The notes under the pieces were generated by a model. The model saw only the letters and a program-made list of their open reading frames with translations, ran no database searches and had not been told where the DNA came from. Source: an uncultured Pelagibacteraceae bacterium (GTDB lineage Bacteria > Pseudomonadota > Alphaproteobacteria > Pelagibacterales > Pelagibacteraceae). Taken from it: a stretch of 64,000 nucleotides of DNA. Positions 8,828 to 17,049 of this stretch are shown here, piece after piece. Numbering within the stretch: position 1 is the first letter of the stretch; the number at the start of each line of letters is the position of its first letter. The DNA lies in assembly GCA_902610115.1 (NCBI GenBank), contig CACLUK010000002.1, positions 19,687 to 83,686 of the forward strand, in the 5' to 3' direction. A program made the position numbers and the translations under genes.

Positions 8828-8885
8828 GAACAATAAATTAAATAGCCATTTCATAGCTAATAGAACCAGCTAGAGGTGACAAAAA

Positions 8886-8927
8886 ATGGTAAAAAATGTG
8901 TCAAAAGTTCAACTATTCAACTTATAA
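8886..8927 (+). CDS. possible 13-residue leader peptide upstream of aceE
   Basis: An ATG lies seven bases after AGAGGTGA, one of the better ribosome-binding sequences in the window, and is followed by 13 codons (MVKNVSKVQLFNL) and TAA. It lies about 70 bases before the aceE start. Nothing in the peptide suggests a function. It could be chance, a leader peptide, or a decayed start region. Confidence 0.25.
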   Translation: MVKNVSKVQLFNL

Positions 8928-8994
8928 GCGCTATTCTTTCTAGTTTATTATTCAACAACTTTTTTATATGTTCCTTCCAGTTTATAATAGAGTT

Positions 8995-11900
8995 ATGGCT
9001 CAAAATATTTCAGTTCCAGATATAGGTGATTTCAAAGACGTAGAAGTAATAGAAATTTTAGTCAAACCTGGTGATCAGATAAATAAAAACGATCCTATAG
9101 TAACAATCGAAAGTGATAAATCCAGTGTAGAAATTCCATCACCTTCTGCTGGTCAAATTAAAGATTTAAAAGTAAAAATAGGAGATAAAGTATCTGAGGG
9201 AAGTTTATTAGCTACTATTGAAAATGGTCAAACAGCTTCTTCTCCAAAACAAGAAATAAAAAAAGAAGCCGTGAAAGAGGAGGTGGTTAAGGAACAACCA
9301 AAATCTAATGGTAACTTAAATCCTGTAAAACAAGTTAAAAAAGTTTTTGCAGAACCGGCTTCAAAGGATGACATTGATCCAGTTGAAACTAATGAATGGA
9401 TAGAGTCATTAAACTCTGTAATTGAGTCTGATGGTGCACCAAGAGCAAGCTATCTATTAAATAAAGTTATTGATCAAGCTTATAAATCTGGTTTGGTTTT
9501 ACCTGATACTAGAACAACGCCATATATAAATACTATTCCACCCGAGGCAGAAGCTAAATCACCGGGTGATCAAAATATTGAAAAGAAATTAAGAGCAATT
9601 ATTAGATGGAATGCCGCTGCAATGGTTGTAAAAGCTAATAAAAAAAGTTCTGAACTAGGCGGGCACATAGGAACTTTTGCGTCAGCAGCAACATTGTATG
9701 ACGTTGGTATGAATCATTTTTGGAGAGCAAAAAATAATAAATTTGGTGGAGACTTAGTATATTTTCAAGGCCACTCAGCTCCAGGTATGTACGCAAGAGC
9801 ATTCTTAGAAGGAAGGCTCTCAGCTAAACAATTAGATGGATTTAGACAAGAGGTTGGTAAAGATGGTCTATCATCTTATCCTCACCCTTGGTTAATGCCT
9901 GACTTTTGGCAGTTTCCGACAGTGTCAATGGGTCTTGGTCCCATCATGGCAATTTATCAAGCAAGATTCCTAAAATATTTAATAAATAGAGGTTTAGTCA
10001 AAGATGAGGGTAGAAAAATTTGGGTATTCTTAGGAGACGGAGAAATGGATGAACCAGAGTCTATGGGAGCAATCGGCCTAGCTGCAAGAGAAAAATTAGA
10101 TAATTTAATCTTTGTAATTAATTGTAATCTTCAAAGACTTGATGGCCCTGTTAGAGGCAATGGAAAAATTATTCAAGAGCTCGAGGGAAGTTTTAGAGGA
10201 ACCGGTTGGAATGTTATCAAAGTTATTTGGGGATCTTATTGGGATAAGCTTCTTATGAAAGATAAGTCTGGTCTACTGGTAAAAAGAATGAACGAATGTG
10301 TTGATGGAGAGTATCAAGCTTTTAAGGCAAAAGATGGTTTATATGTTAGAGAAAAATTTTTTGGTAAGTATCCTGAGTTAAAAGAAATGGTGTCTACAAT
10401 GACAGACAAAGATATTTGGAGATTAAATAGAGGGGGTCACGATCCACATAAAGTTTACGCTGCCTATCACTCAGCAATGCAGCATACCGGTTCTCCAACT
10501 GTTATTCTCGCAAAAACAATTAAAGGGTACGGTATGGGAAAATCTGGTGAAAGTATAAATACAACCCATCAACAAAAGAAATTAGATGAGGAGGATTTGC
10601 TTTATTATAGAGATAGATTTGGTGTGCCTCTTACTGATAAACAGGTAAAAAATATTGAGTATTACAAACCAGATGAAAACTCTGAAGAAATTAAGTATCT
10701 AAAAGCTCAAAGAGTAAAGCTTGGTGGTTTTATTCCAGAAAGATCTTCTTTTGCAAAACAAATAAAAGCTCCGCCTAAAGAAATTTTCGATAATTTTATG
10801 AAATCTACAGGAGATAAAGAAATGTCGACTACGATGGCATTAGTTAGAATGCTAACTGCATTACTGAGAGATAAAAATATATCACCAAGATTAGTTCCTA
10901 TCATCCCAGATGAGGCAAGAACTTTTGGGATGGAAGGTTTTTTCCAAAAAATAGGAATATATGCTCACGAAGGTCAAAAATATGAGCCTGTAGACTCAGA
11001 ACAGTTAAGCTCGTACAGGGAAGATAAAAGTGGCCAAGTATTAGAAGAAGGAATAAACGAGTCAGGAGCAATGTCATCTTGGATTGCAGCTGGTACAGCT
11101 TACACAAATCACGATTTAGAAATGATACCTATTTATATCTTTTACTCCATGTTTGGTTTTCAAAGGGTTGGAGATTTAGCGTGGGCCGCTGGAGACTCTC
11201 AAGCAAGAGGTTTTTTAATCGGAGCTACTGCTGGCAGAACAACTTTAGCTGGAGAAGGACTTCAGCACCAAGATGGTCATAGTCATTTACTAGCATCAAA
11301 TATTCCTAACTGTATTAGTTATGATCCAACGTTTGCCTATGAAATGGCTGTAATATTACGAGATGGACTAAAAAGAATGCATGAGAAAAAAGAAAATATT
11401 TTCTACTACATCACTGCAATGAATGAAAATTATTCTCACCCAGAAAAGCCAAAGGGTTCCGATGAAGGAATTTTAAAGGGAATGTATTTATTTAAAGAAA
11501 ATAATAACAAGAATAAGACTAAAGTTCAGCTTTTAGGTTCAGGAACAATTTTAAGAGAAATAATTGCTGCTGCAGAAATTTTGTCAAAAGATTATGGTGT
11601 AGACTCTGATGTATGGAGTGTAACTAGCTTCAATGAATTAAGAAAAGACGGAATGGAAACTGAGAGATGGAACTTATTAAATCCAAATGAAAAAAAGAAA
11701 AAATCATATGTCCAAAAGTGTTTAGAGAAAACAGATGGACCAGTTATTGCCGCATCAGATTACACTAGATCATTTTCTGATCAAATAAGACCTTACACCG
11801 AAAAACCTTTTTACTCTTTAGGGACAGATGGTTATGGGAGAAGTGATACCAGAAAAAAATTAAGAAAATTTTTCGAGGTCGATAAAGAGCATATAGTTGC

Positions 11901-12012
11901 CTATACATTGAGCGCTTTAGCAAAAGAGCAGTTAGTTGAAACAAAGAAAGCTGAAAACGCAATTAAAAAGTTTAAGATTGATAAAGATAGAGATTTTCCA
12001 TCTAATTTATAA
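8995..12012 (+). CDS. aceE: pyruvate dehydrogenase E1, homodimeric type, with N-terminal lipoyl domain
   Basis: Thiamine-diphosphate E1 of the pyruvate dehydrogenase complex; decarboxylates pyruvate and acetylates a lipoyl group. From Met 8995 the protein is about 1005 aa. Residues 1-80 form a complete lipoyl domain (VPDIGDFKDVEVIEIL, lipoyl-lysine motif ESDKSSVEIPSP). A Lys/Glu-rich linker follows, and then a full AceE beginning near ETNEWIESLNSVIESDGAPR. The ThDP-binding motif is GDGEMDEPESMGAIGLAARE. The lipoyl domain closely resembles that of the adjacent AceF. Ordinary homodimeric E1 lacks it, so this is a domain fusion. The ORF-track start at 8968 adds nine residues unlike any E1; 8995 (MAQNISVPD) matches the AceF start. 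The gene precedes aceF by 2 bp. Confidence 0.93.
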   Translation: MAQNISVPDIGDFKDVEVIEILVKPGDQINKNDPIVTIESDKSSVEIPSPSAGQIKDLKVKIGDKVSEGSLLATIENGQTASSPKQEIKKEAVKEEVVKEQPKSNGNLNPVKQVKKVFAEPASKDDIDPVETNEWIESLNSVIESDGAPRASYLLNKVIDQAYKSGLVLPDTRTTPYINTIPPEAEAKSPGDQNIEKKLRAIIRWNAAAMVVKANKKSSELGGHIGTFASAATLYDVGMNHFWRAKNNKFGGDLVYFQGHSAPGMYARAFLEGRLSAKQLDGFRQEVGKDGLSSYPHPWLMPDFWQFPTVSMGLGPIMAIYQARFLKYLINRGLVKDEGRKIWVFLGDGEMDEPESMGAIGLAAREKLDNLIFVINCNLQRLDGPVRGNGKIIQELEGSFRGTGWNVIKVIWGSYWDKLLMKDKSGLLVKRMNECVDGEYQAFKAKDGLYVREKFFGKYPELKEMVSTMTDKDIWRLNRGGHDPHKVYAAYHSAMQHTGSPTVILAKTIKGYGMGKSGESINTTHQQKKLDEEDLLYYRDRFGVPLTDKQVKNIEYYKPDENSEEIKYLKAQRVKLGGFIPERSSFAKQIKAPPKEIFDNFMKSTGDKEMSTTMALVRMLTALLRDKNISPRLVPIIPDEARTFGMEGFFQKIGIYAHEGQKYEPVDSEQLSSYREDKSGQVLEEGINESGAMSSWIAAGTAYTNHDLEMIPIYIFYSMFGFQRVGDLAWAAGDSQARGFLIGATAGRTTLAGEGLQHQDGHSHLLASNIPNCISYDPTFAYEMAVILRDGLKRMHEKKENIFYYITAMNENYSHPEKPKGSDEGILKGMYLFKENNNKNKTKVQLLGSGTILREIIAAAEILSKDYGVDSDVWSVTSFNELRKDGMETERWNLLNPNEKKKKSYVQKCLEKTDGPVIAASDYTRSFSDQIRPYTEKPFYSLGTDGYGRSDTRKKLRKFFEVDKEHIVAYTLSALAKEQLVETKKAENAIKKFKIDKDRDFPSNL

Positions 12013-12014
12013 AT

Positions 12015-13274
12015 ATGGCTAGTACAAAAATTTTAGTTCCAGACATGGGTGACTTCAAGGACGTAGAGATTATTGAAGTTCTGGTTAAAGCGGGACAGCA
12101 AATAAAAAAAAATGACTCTCTTATTACATTGGAAAGTGACAAATCAAGTGTTGAAGTGCCATCTACTCATGAGGGAGTTATTGAAAAAATAAATGTTAAA
12201 GTAGGTGATAAAGTCAACAAAGGAGACTTAATTCTTAGTCTGAATGCAGAGAGTGCAACTGAACAAAAAAAAGAAGTAGTTAGTGAGCAAAAAAAAGTTG
12301 AGAATAAAGAGGTAAAAAAAATCAAACCTCAAATACCTAAAGAGATTATTCCTGTAGTACCCACATCACAAACAGATATTAAATCAGCTAGTCCAAAGGT
12401 TAGAAAGTTTGCAAGAGAGTTAGGTGCCAATGTAGCTGAAATACCTGGTTCTCAAAGAGGTGGTAGAGTTTCTGAGGAAGATGTTAAAAATTTTGTAAGA
12501 TCTCAAGTTACAGTCAGCGGTGGAAAAGTAGAAAAGAAAGTTCATAAAGAAGAGTATCCGCATGAAGAGTTTGGTGAAATCGAACTAAAAGATATACCAA
12601 GAGTTAAAAGATTATCTGGTCCTCACTTAGTAAGATCTTGGACCGAAATTCCCCATGTCACACAGCATGATGAAGTTGATATTACAGAAATGGAACAATT
12701 CAGATCATCATTATATGATTACTATACTGGTGAGAAAATAAAAGTAACACCTCTCGCTTTTATAGCAAAAGCACTTGTAAGTGCTTTGAAGAAATTTCCC
12801 AATTTTAATGCTTCAATTGACAGTGCTAACGACAAAATTATTTATAAAAAATATTTTCATGTTGGTTTTGCAGTAGATACTCCTCACGGTCTAATGGTGC
12901 CTAAAATACGAGATGTTGATCAAATGAGTATAAAAGAAATTGGAAGCGCTTTAAGAAAAACAAGTAGACTTTGCAGAGATTTGAAAATTGATAAGAAGGA
13001 ATTTTTTGGCGGTTCAATGACCATATCAAGCTTGGGTGGCATTGGAGGAACTTTCTTTACCCCAATTATAAATCCTCCTGAAGTCGCAATACTTGGAGTC
13101 GGAAAAAGTTTCGACAGGTTGGTAAAAGTTAATGACAAGTTTGTTTCAAGAAAAATTTTACCTATTTCACTCTCATACGATCATAGAATAATTGACGGCG
13201 CGGAAGGTGCTAGGTTCTGCGTCTATCTAGGGAAATGTCTTGGCAAGGACTTCGCTTTTAAACTTGCCGTTTAA
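12015..13274 (+). CDS. aceF: pyruvate dehydrogenase E2, dihydrolipoyllysine acetyltransferase
   Basis: Core of the pyruvate dehydrogenase complex; passes the acetyl group from lipoyl-lysine to CoA. One lipoyl domain lies at about 1-80 with ESDKSSVEVPST, then a charged linker, then a peripheral-subunit-binding domain around 122-155 (ASPKVRKFARELGANVAEI). The catalytic acetyltransferase domain ends in the active-site motif [13 protein letters not shown]. With 419 aa and one lipoyl domain it is shorter than three-lipoyl enterobacterial E2; the extra lipoyl domain carried by E1 next door may compensate. No E3 gene is adjacent, and the lpd at 55.1 kb is the likely partner. Confidence 0.95.
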   Translation: MASTKILVPDMGDFKDVEIIEVLVKAGQQIKKNDSLITLESDKSSVEVPSTHEGVIEKINVKVGDKVNKGDLILSLNAESATEQKKEVVSEQKKVENKEVKKIKPQIPKEIIPVVPTSQTDIKSASPKVRKFARELGANVAEIPGSQRGGRVSEEDVKNFVRSQVTVSGGKVEKKVHKEEYPHEEFGEIELKDIPRVKRLSGPHLVRSWTEIPHVTQHDEVDITEMEQFRSSLYDYYTGEKIKVTPLAFIAKALVSALKKFPNFNASIDSANDKIIYKKYFHVGFAVDTPHGLMVPKIRDVDQMSIKEIGSALRKTSRLCRDLKIDKKEFFGGSMTISSLGGIGGTFFTPIINPPEVAILGVGKSFDRLVKVNDKFVSRKILPISLSYDHRIIDGAEGARFCVYLGKCLGKDFAFKLAV

Positions 13275-13297
13275 TCAATTATAAAATAGTACAAGGC

Positions 13298-14197
13298 ATG
13301 AATAAAAAAGTTTTCTCTCTTATTTGTGCTATCAGCTGTTCTTTAATTTGGGGCTCAGCTTTCGTCGCTCAAGATATGGGAATGGATTATAACGGACCAT
13401 TTACTTTTACTTTCGGCAGACTCTTTCTTGGATTTCTTACACTAATCCCATTTTTGTTTATTTTCGAATATAAAAAGGTTAATTCAATAATTTTTAAAAA
13501 AGTTAACATTTTAAATCTATTGCTTATTGGATTTCTTCTTTCAATGGGTAATGTTTTACAGCAGTATGCCCTTCTTTATACTGATGTAGCTAATACAGCA
13601 GTATTTACAATTTTTTATGTAATTTTAGTTCCATTTGTTGCTTACTACTTTTTTTCAAAAAATATTCATAAATCTGTTTGGCTATCTATTATTATTTGTT
13701 TATTTGGAGGTATCCTTTTAACTGAGTTCGATAATATTCAAGTTAGAATAGGAGATAGTATTGCAGTTTTTAATGCATTATTTTGGGCGTTCCATATTGT
13801 TTTTATTTCAAGATTTTTGAGAATATTTAATTATCCAATTACTATTGCATGCCTTCAATGCTTAATTGCATCTATATTTGCATTGATGCCAGCTTTTGTT
13901 TTTGAAAGTGTTAAATTTTCAAATATGGTTTTAGATGGAAAAGAGATGTTATACGCTGGAATTCTATCAAGTGGAGTGGCGTTTCTTCTTCAAATTTACG
14001 GACAACAAAACCTTTCTCCAGCGCCTGTAGCTATTATATTTTCACTAGAAGGTGTATTCGCTTCTATTTTCGGATGGATAATTTTAAGTCAGTTTTTAAA
14101 TGAAATTAAAATTATAGGAATAATTCTTATTTTATTTGCAGTTATTTTTTCACAATTAGCTCCGTTATATGATAAAAAAAAGTATGGACGAGTCTAA
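13298..14197 (+). CDS. EamA/DMT-family transporter
   Basis: Drug/metabolite transporter family permease, 299 aa with about ten transmembrane segments in two repeated halves. The first half opens with the typical CAISCSLIWGSAFVAQDMG, and the second half contains the EamA-like LQIYGQQNLSPAPVAIIFSLEGVFASIFG. Substrates of these exporters range over amino acids, nucleosides and metabolites and cannot be inferred. It follows aceF by 23 bp and overlaps the thioesterase gene, so it probably shares their transcript. Confidence 0.85.
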   Translation: MNKKVFSLICAISCSLIWGSAFVAQDMGMDYNGPFTFTFGRLFLGFLTLIPFLFIFEYKKVNSIIFKKVNILNLLLIGFLLSMGNVLQQYALLYTDVANTAVFTIFYVILVPFVAYYFFSKNIHKSVWLSIIICLFGGILLTEFDNIQVRIGDSIAVFNALFWAFHIVFISRFLRIFNYPITIACLQCLIASIFALMPAFVFESVKFSNMVLDGKEMLYAGILSSGVAFLLQIYGQQNLSPAPVAIIFSLEGVFASIFGWIILSQFLNEIKIIGIILILFAVIFSQLAPLYDKKKYGRV

Positions 14198-14561
14198 TCA
14201 AGGGTTTATGAAACATCTTGGCGGGTTAGAGCTAAAAAAAATTAGCGATACTCAATATGAGTTTACAGTAGAAGTTAAAGAAATACATTTAAACACTGGA
14301 AAAATTGCACATGGTGGTTTTCTCTCCACTATAGCAGATACTGGTATGGGAACGGCTGCTCACAGAGTTGCTGGGGACAAGCGATGTGTAACAATAAATT
14401 TGGATATAAAATTTATCTCAGTAGGCCAACTTGGTGATAAACTTATTGGGAAAGTGAAAATATTAAAAAAAACTAAAACACTGGTTTTTATTTCTTGTGA
14501 AATTTTTAATTCAAGCGACATAGTTGCCTCTGCAAGTGGTACTTGGAAAATACTACAATAG
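14184..14561 (+). CDS. PaaI-family hotdog thioesterase
   Basis: Hotdog-fold acyl-CoA thioesterase of the PaaI/4HBT type, about 125 aa. The signature HGGFLSTIADTGMGTAAHR carries the helix and acidic residue typical of the active site; substrate is unknown but is commonly a medium-chain or phenylacetyl-CoA. The ORF-track start at 14169 is possible; I favour ATG 14184 (MDESNQGFMKHL), which overlaps the EamA gene by 14 bp rather than 29. It is followed after 6 bp by the FG-GAP protein gene. Confidence 0.8.
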   Translation: MDESNQGFMKHLGGLELKKISDTQYEFTVEVKEIHLNTGKIAHGGFLSTIADTGMGTAAHRVAGDKRCVTINLDIKFISVGQLGDKLIGKVKILKKTKTLVFISCEIFNSSDIVASASGTWKILQ

Positions 14562-14567
14562 TATTTG

Positions 14568-16019
14568 ATGAAATCAAAAACTGTCCTCGTTTCAATTTTA
14601 TTTATTTTTATTTCAATTAAAAGTGCATCCGCAAATTTTTTTAAAAATATTACAGATTTAATAGATAACAACTACGAAAGTCTTAGATATGGTATTTCTG
14701 TGGCTGATGTTGATAACAACGGCACTTATGAATTTATAGTAGCTGGCTTTGGAAGTGAAAATTTAGCATTGTCATACAAAAATAATAAACTAATTAATAT
14801 TGTAAATGATACTAAATTTGCAGATAAAAGAAGTTTTACTATTGGTGTAGCTGCTTGCGATATTGATTCTGATGGGTACGAAGAGATTTATTTTTTAAAT
14901 ACTGATACTTATAGTGGTGAAAAAAAATATTCCGACCGATTAATAGATCTAAAAAATACAAAATTTTTTGATATTTTTGAACAAAAGAAGAATCAAATAG
15001 ATTTAAACTTTACAGCTGGTCGTTCCGTTGTTTGTGTTGATAGAAACGGAAATGGAAAATATGGTATTTATGTTGCTAATTATGGTGGTCCAACAAGATT
15101 TTATGAAAAGTTTAAGGGAAGAATAAAGGATAGGGCAGCAGAGTTCGGCTTGGATAAAATTACTGGGGGAAGAGCAGTTGTTGCTGGACATATATTATCA
15201 AACAATATTGATATTTTCGCAGCTAATGAAAGAGGTGTTAACTTTTTGTACAAAAACGTTGATGGTACTTTTTATGATGTGGCATCAGGGTACAATGTTT
15301 TAGATCCTTATGAAAATGGAAGAGGAACTGCGTTAAGTGATATTTTGTACAGAGGTCAATTAGATATTGTTAGTGGAAATTGGGATGGAGAACACCGTAT
15401 TTTTATAAAGAAAGAAAGCTCTTTTAAAGACATTGCCGATAGCAATTTTAAAAGGCCATCTAAAATTCGAACGGTTATCTCAGCTGATTTTGATAATGAT
15501 GGATATGATGAAATATTTCTTAATAATATAGGCGAAGCAAATAAATTATTTAAAATTAAGGAAAATGGGAAATTTGAGGAAATAGACATCACTTCTAACT
15601 CTGAAGCAAATGGTCTTGGAACTGGTGCTGCTGTAGCGGACATTGATAAAGACGGAATTTTAGAATTATTGATCGCCCACGGAGAAACAGGAAATCAAAT
15701 ACTTACACTTTACAAAGCAAACGTAAAAAAAGATAAGAATTATTTAAGAATAAAAGCTTTGAATAAAAATGGGGCTCCAGCTAGAGGAGCAACAGTGACG
15801 CTAACATCTAATTTAAGAAAACATTCTAAAACAATAGACTCTGGTTCAGGATATCTATGCCAAATGGAACCTGTTGCCCATTATGGAATTAGAAATGGTG
15901 AAAAAGACTTTGAAGTACAAATTAAATGGACAAACGGAAAAACAAATAATTATAAAATAAAAGAAACAGGGAAGACTTATATTTTCAAACAAAGCAATAT
16001 GACTATCTCGCCATCTTAA
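14568..16019 (+). CDS. exported FG-GAP repeat protein with ASPIC/UnbV domain (CRTAC-like)
   Basis: Secreted or periplasmic beta-propeller protein, 483 aa from ATG 14568; the track counts the preceding TTG. The signal peptide runs about to residue 22, ending ASA-NFF. At least five Ca-binding FG-GAP/VCBS units are visible by their D-x-D-x-D-G cores: ADVDNNGTYE, CDIDSDGYEE, VDRNGNGKYG, ADFDNDGYDE and ADIDKDGILE. The C-terminal 110 residues match the ASPIC/UnbV domain (NYLRIKALNKNGAPARGATV and AHYGIRNGEKDFEVQIKW). The role is unclear; such proteins are thought to bind surfaces or polysaccharide. Its 3' end overlaps the convergent Cys-rich exported protein by 17 bp. Confidence 0.82.
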   Translation: MKSKTVLVSILFIFISIKSASANFFKNITDLIDNNYESLRYGISVADVDNNGTYEFIVAGFGSENLALSYKNNKLINIVNDTKFADKRSFTIGVAACDIDSDGYEEIYFLNTDTYSGEKKYSDRLIDLKNTKFFDIFEQKKNQIDLNFTAGRSVVCVDRNGNGKYGIYVANYGGPTRFYEKFKGRIKDRAAEFGLDKITGGRAVVAGHILSNNIDIFAANERGVNFLYKNVDGTFYDVASGYNVLDPYENGRGTALSDILYRGQLDIVSGNWDGEHRIFIKKESSFKDIADSNFKRPSKIRTVISADFDNDGYDEIFLNNIGEANKLFKIKENGKFEEIDITSNSEANGLGTGAAVADIDKDGILELLIAHGETGNQILTLYKANVKKDKNYLRIKALNKNGAPARGATVTLTSNLRKHSKTIDSGSGYLCQMEPVAHYGIRNGEKDFEVQIKWTNGKTNNYKIKETGKTYIFKQSNMTISPS

Positions 16020-16701
16020 TAAAAATATCACCCATACCAATATTCATTTCTTCTAACGGAATATCGTTTTTAAAAGCACAAAATCTGCCTGTAATTTCAT
16101 TAGCTTCTATCTTTTTAATATCAGCTTTTTGGCATTTTTTGGCTCCATAGAAAAGACCTATTGCAAGTTTACCGTCGACTATAAATACTTCATCATCATT
16201 TAGTCTTTGATTTTTACAAAAATAGTTTCTATTTACTTCCTTAGGAAAATCTTTTTTTGAACAAGGATTGTTAATTAGTAAAACATCAATTTTTTTAGGA
16301 CCATCTTTAAACTTGTGTTTAATTTTTTTAACTTTTGTATAATTCATTAGATCACAAGAACATGGCCAACAACATCTATAAAGCTCTCCACAAATATTTT
16401 TTCGCGTTCTTAACTCCTTAACATAAATATAGTCAGGTTTTTCTCCAGGATTGATTAAAGAACCTGAAACAGGACAATAAAATTTATTATATTCTTTAAA
16501 CTCTTCATAAGTTAAGTCTTGATCTATTAAATATTTGAAAAACCTTGGACCTGCAGCATTCCTGTTGCTGTCTGGAAATATTTTAGACCAGTTTTTAACA
16601 AGGTTTTCATAATAAAATTTTTTTTGTTGAAAATTTACTTCTGCTGTTAATGATGAGAAGTTAATTAATATTAAAAATAATACTTTTAGAAAAAATTTCA
16701 T
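16003..16701 (-). CDS. exported cysteine-rich protein of unknown function
   Basis: I do not recognise a named family. The 232-aa protein opens with a signal peptide (MKFFLKVLFLILINFSSLTA) and contains about eleven cysteines, notably a cluster ICGELYRCCWPCSCDLMNY near residues 103-121, plus FYCPVSGS, NPCSKK, YFCKNQ, KKCQK and RFCAFK. The many cysteines in an exported protein suggest disulfide bonding or metal binding in the periplasm. The gene converges on and overlaps the FG-GAP/UnbV gene. DsbB and a TlpA-like thioredoxin elsewhere in the window could serve its oxidation, but that is speculation. Confidence 0.6.
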   Translation of the reverse strand: MKFFLKVLFLILINFSSLTAEVNFQQKKFYYENLVKNWSKIFPDSNRNAAGPRFFKYLIDQDLTYEEFKEYNKFYCPVSGSLINPGEKPDYIYVKELRTRKNICGELYRCCWPCSCDLMNYTKVKKIKHKFKDGPKKIDVLLINNPCSKKDFPKEVNRNYFCKNQRLNDDEVFIVDGKLAIGLFYGAKKCQKADIKKIEANEITGRFCAFKNDIPLEEMNIGMGDIFIKMAR

Positions 16702-16759
16702 GGATTAAATTAAATTATTTTCAAGTAAGTTTCACTGCGGTTTTCTTACTTAGCTGATT

Positions 16760-16909
16760 TCAATTTTTTCGTCTAATTTTTTTAATTCCGCAATCCTTAC
16801 ATTTTATCGTCTCAGTTGAGCCTCCTGGCCCAAAACTATAATTAATATCGATTTTTTCATATCTGTGGATACCAGCTTTACAAAACAACAAATACAACCA
16901 CTTAATCAT
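16760..16909 (-). CDS. 49-residue CxxC protein, putative zinc ribbon, not in ORF track
   Basis: An ATG-to-TGA frame of 49 aa on the minus strand. It reads MIKWLYLLFCKAGIH at the start and ends with TIKCKDCGIKKIRRKN. The C-x4-H early and C-x2-C late pattern resembles tiny zinc-binding proteins such as DUF1660. It fills the otherwise empty region between the Cys-rich gene and the TRAP permease. Codon choice is AT-rich like that of its neighbours. Assignment as a real gene rests on the metal-ligand spacing and the clean start and stop. Confidence 0.5.
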   Translation of the reverse strand: MIKWLYLLFCKAGIHRYEKIDINYSFGPGGSTETIKCKDCGIKKIRRKN

Positions 16910-16956
16910 AATTCTAACAAAAAAAATTATTAATTATTATAACAGGGGGTAATTAA

Positions 16957-17049
16957 ATGTCAGGTTGAGAAATTTTAATAGTTGTAGCTGTTCTTTACGC
17001 AATAGTTAATTAAGCTTATTTTAAAGGTAAGAAAATTAGTAAATTTTAA
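16957..17049 (+). pseudogene. relic of a small membrane protein with two in-frame stops
   Basis: GGGGG lies eight bases before an ATG, but the frame reads MSG, TGA, then EILIVVAVLYAIVN, TAA, then AYFKGKKISKF and TAA. If TGA were TGG and the inner TAA were CAA, this would be a 30-residue single-span membrane peptide with a basic tail. It could be a recent pseudogene or a coincidence. Confidence 0.25.

Noticed and set aside
9241-9600. Lys/Glu-rich linker of AceE as a possible disorder-only artefact or frameshift
   Set aside because: The linker is in frame with both domains and has the usual Ala/Pro/Lys/Glu composition of lipoyl linkers.
16957-17049. UGA read as tryptophan in the small ORF
   Set aside because: Other genes in the window end in TGA as a normal stop (for example argH, rsfS), so code reassignment is unlikely; treated as a possible relic instead.
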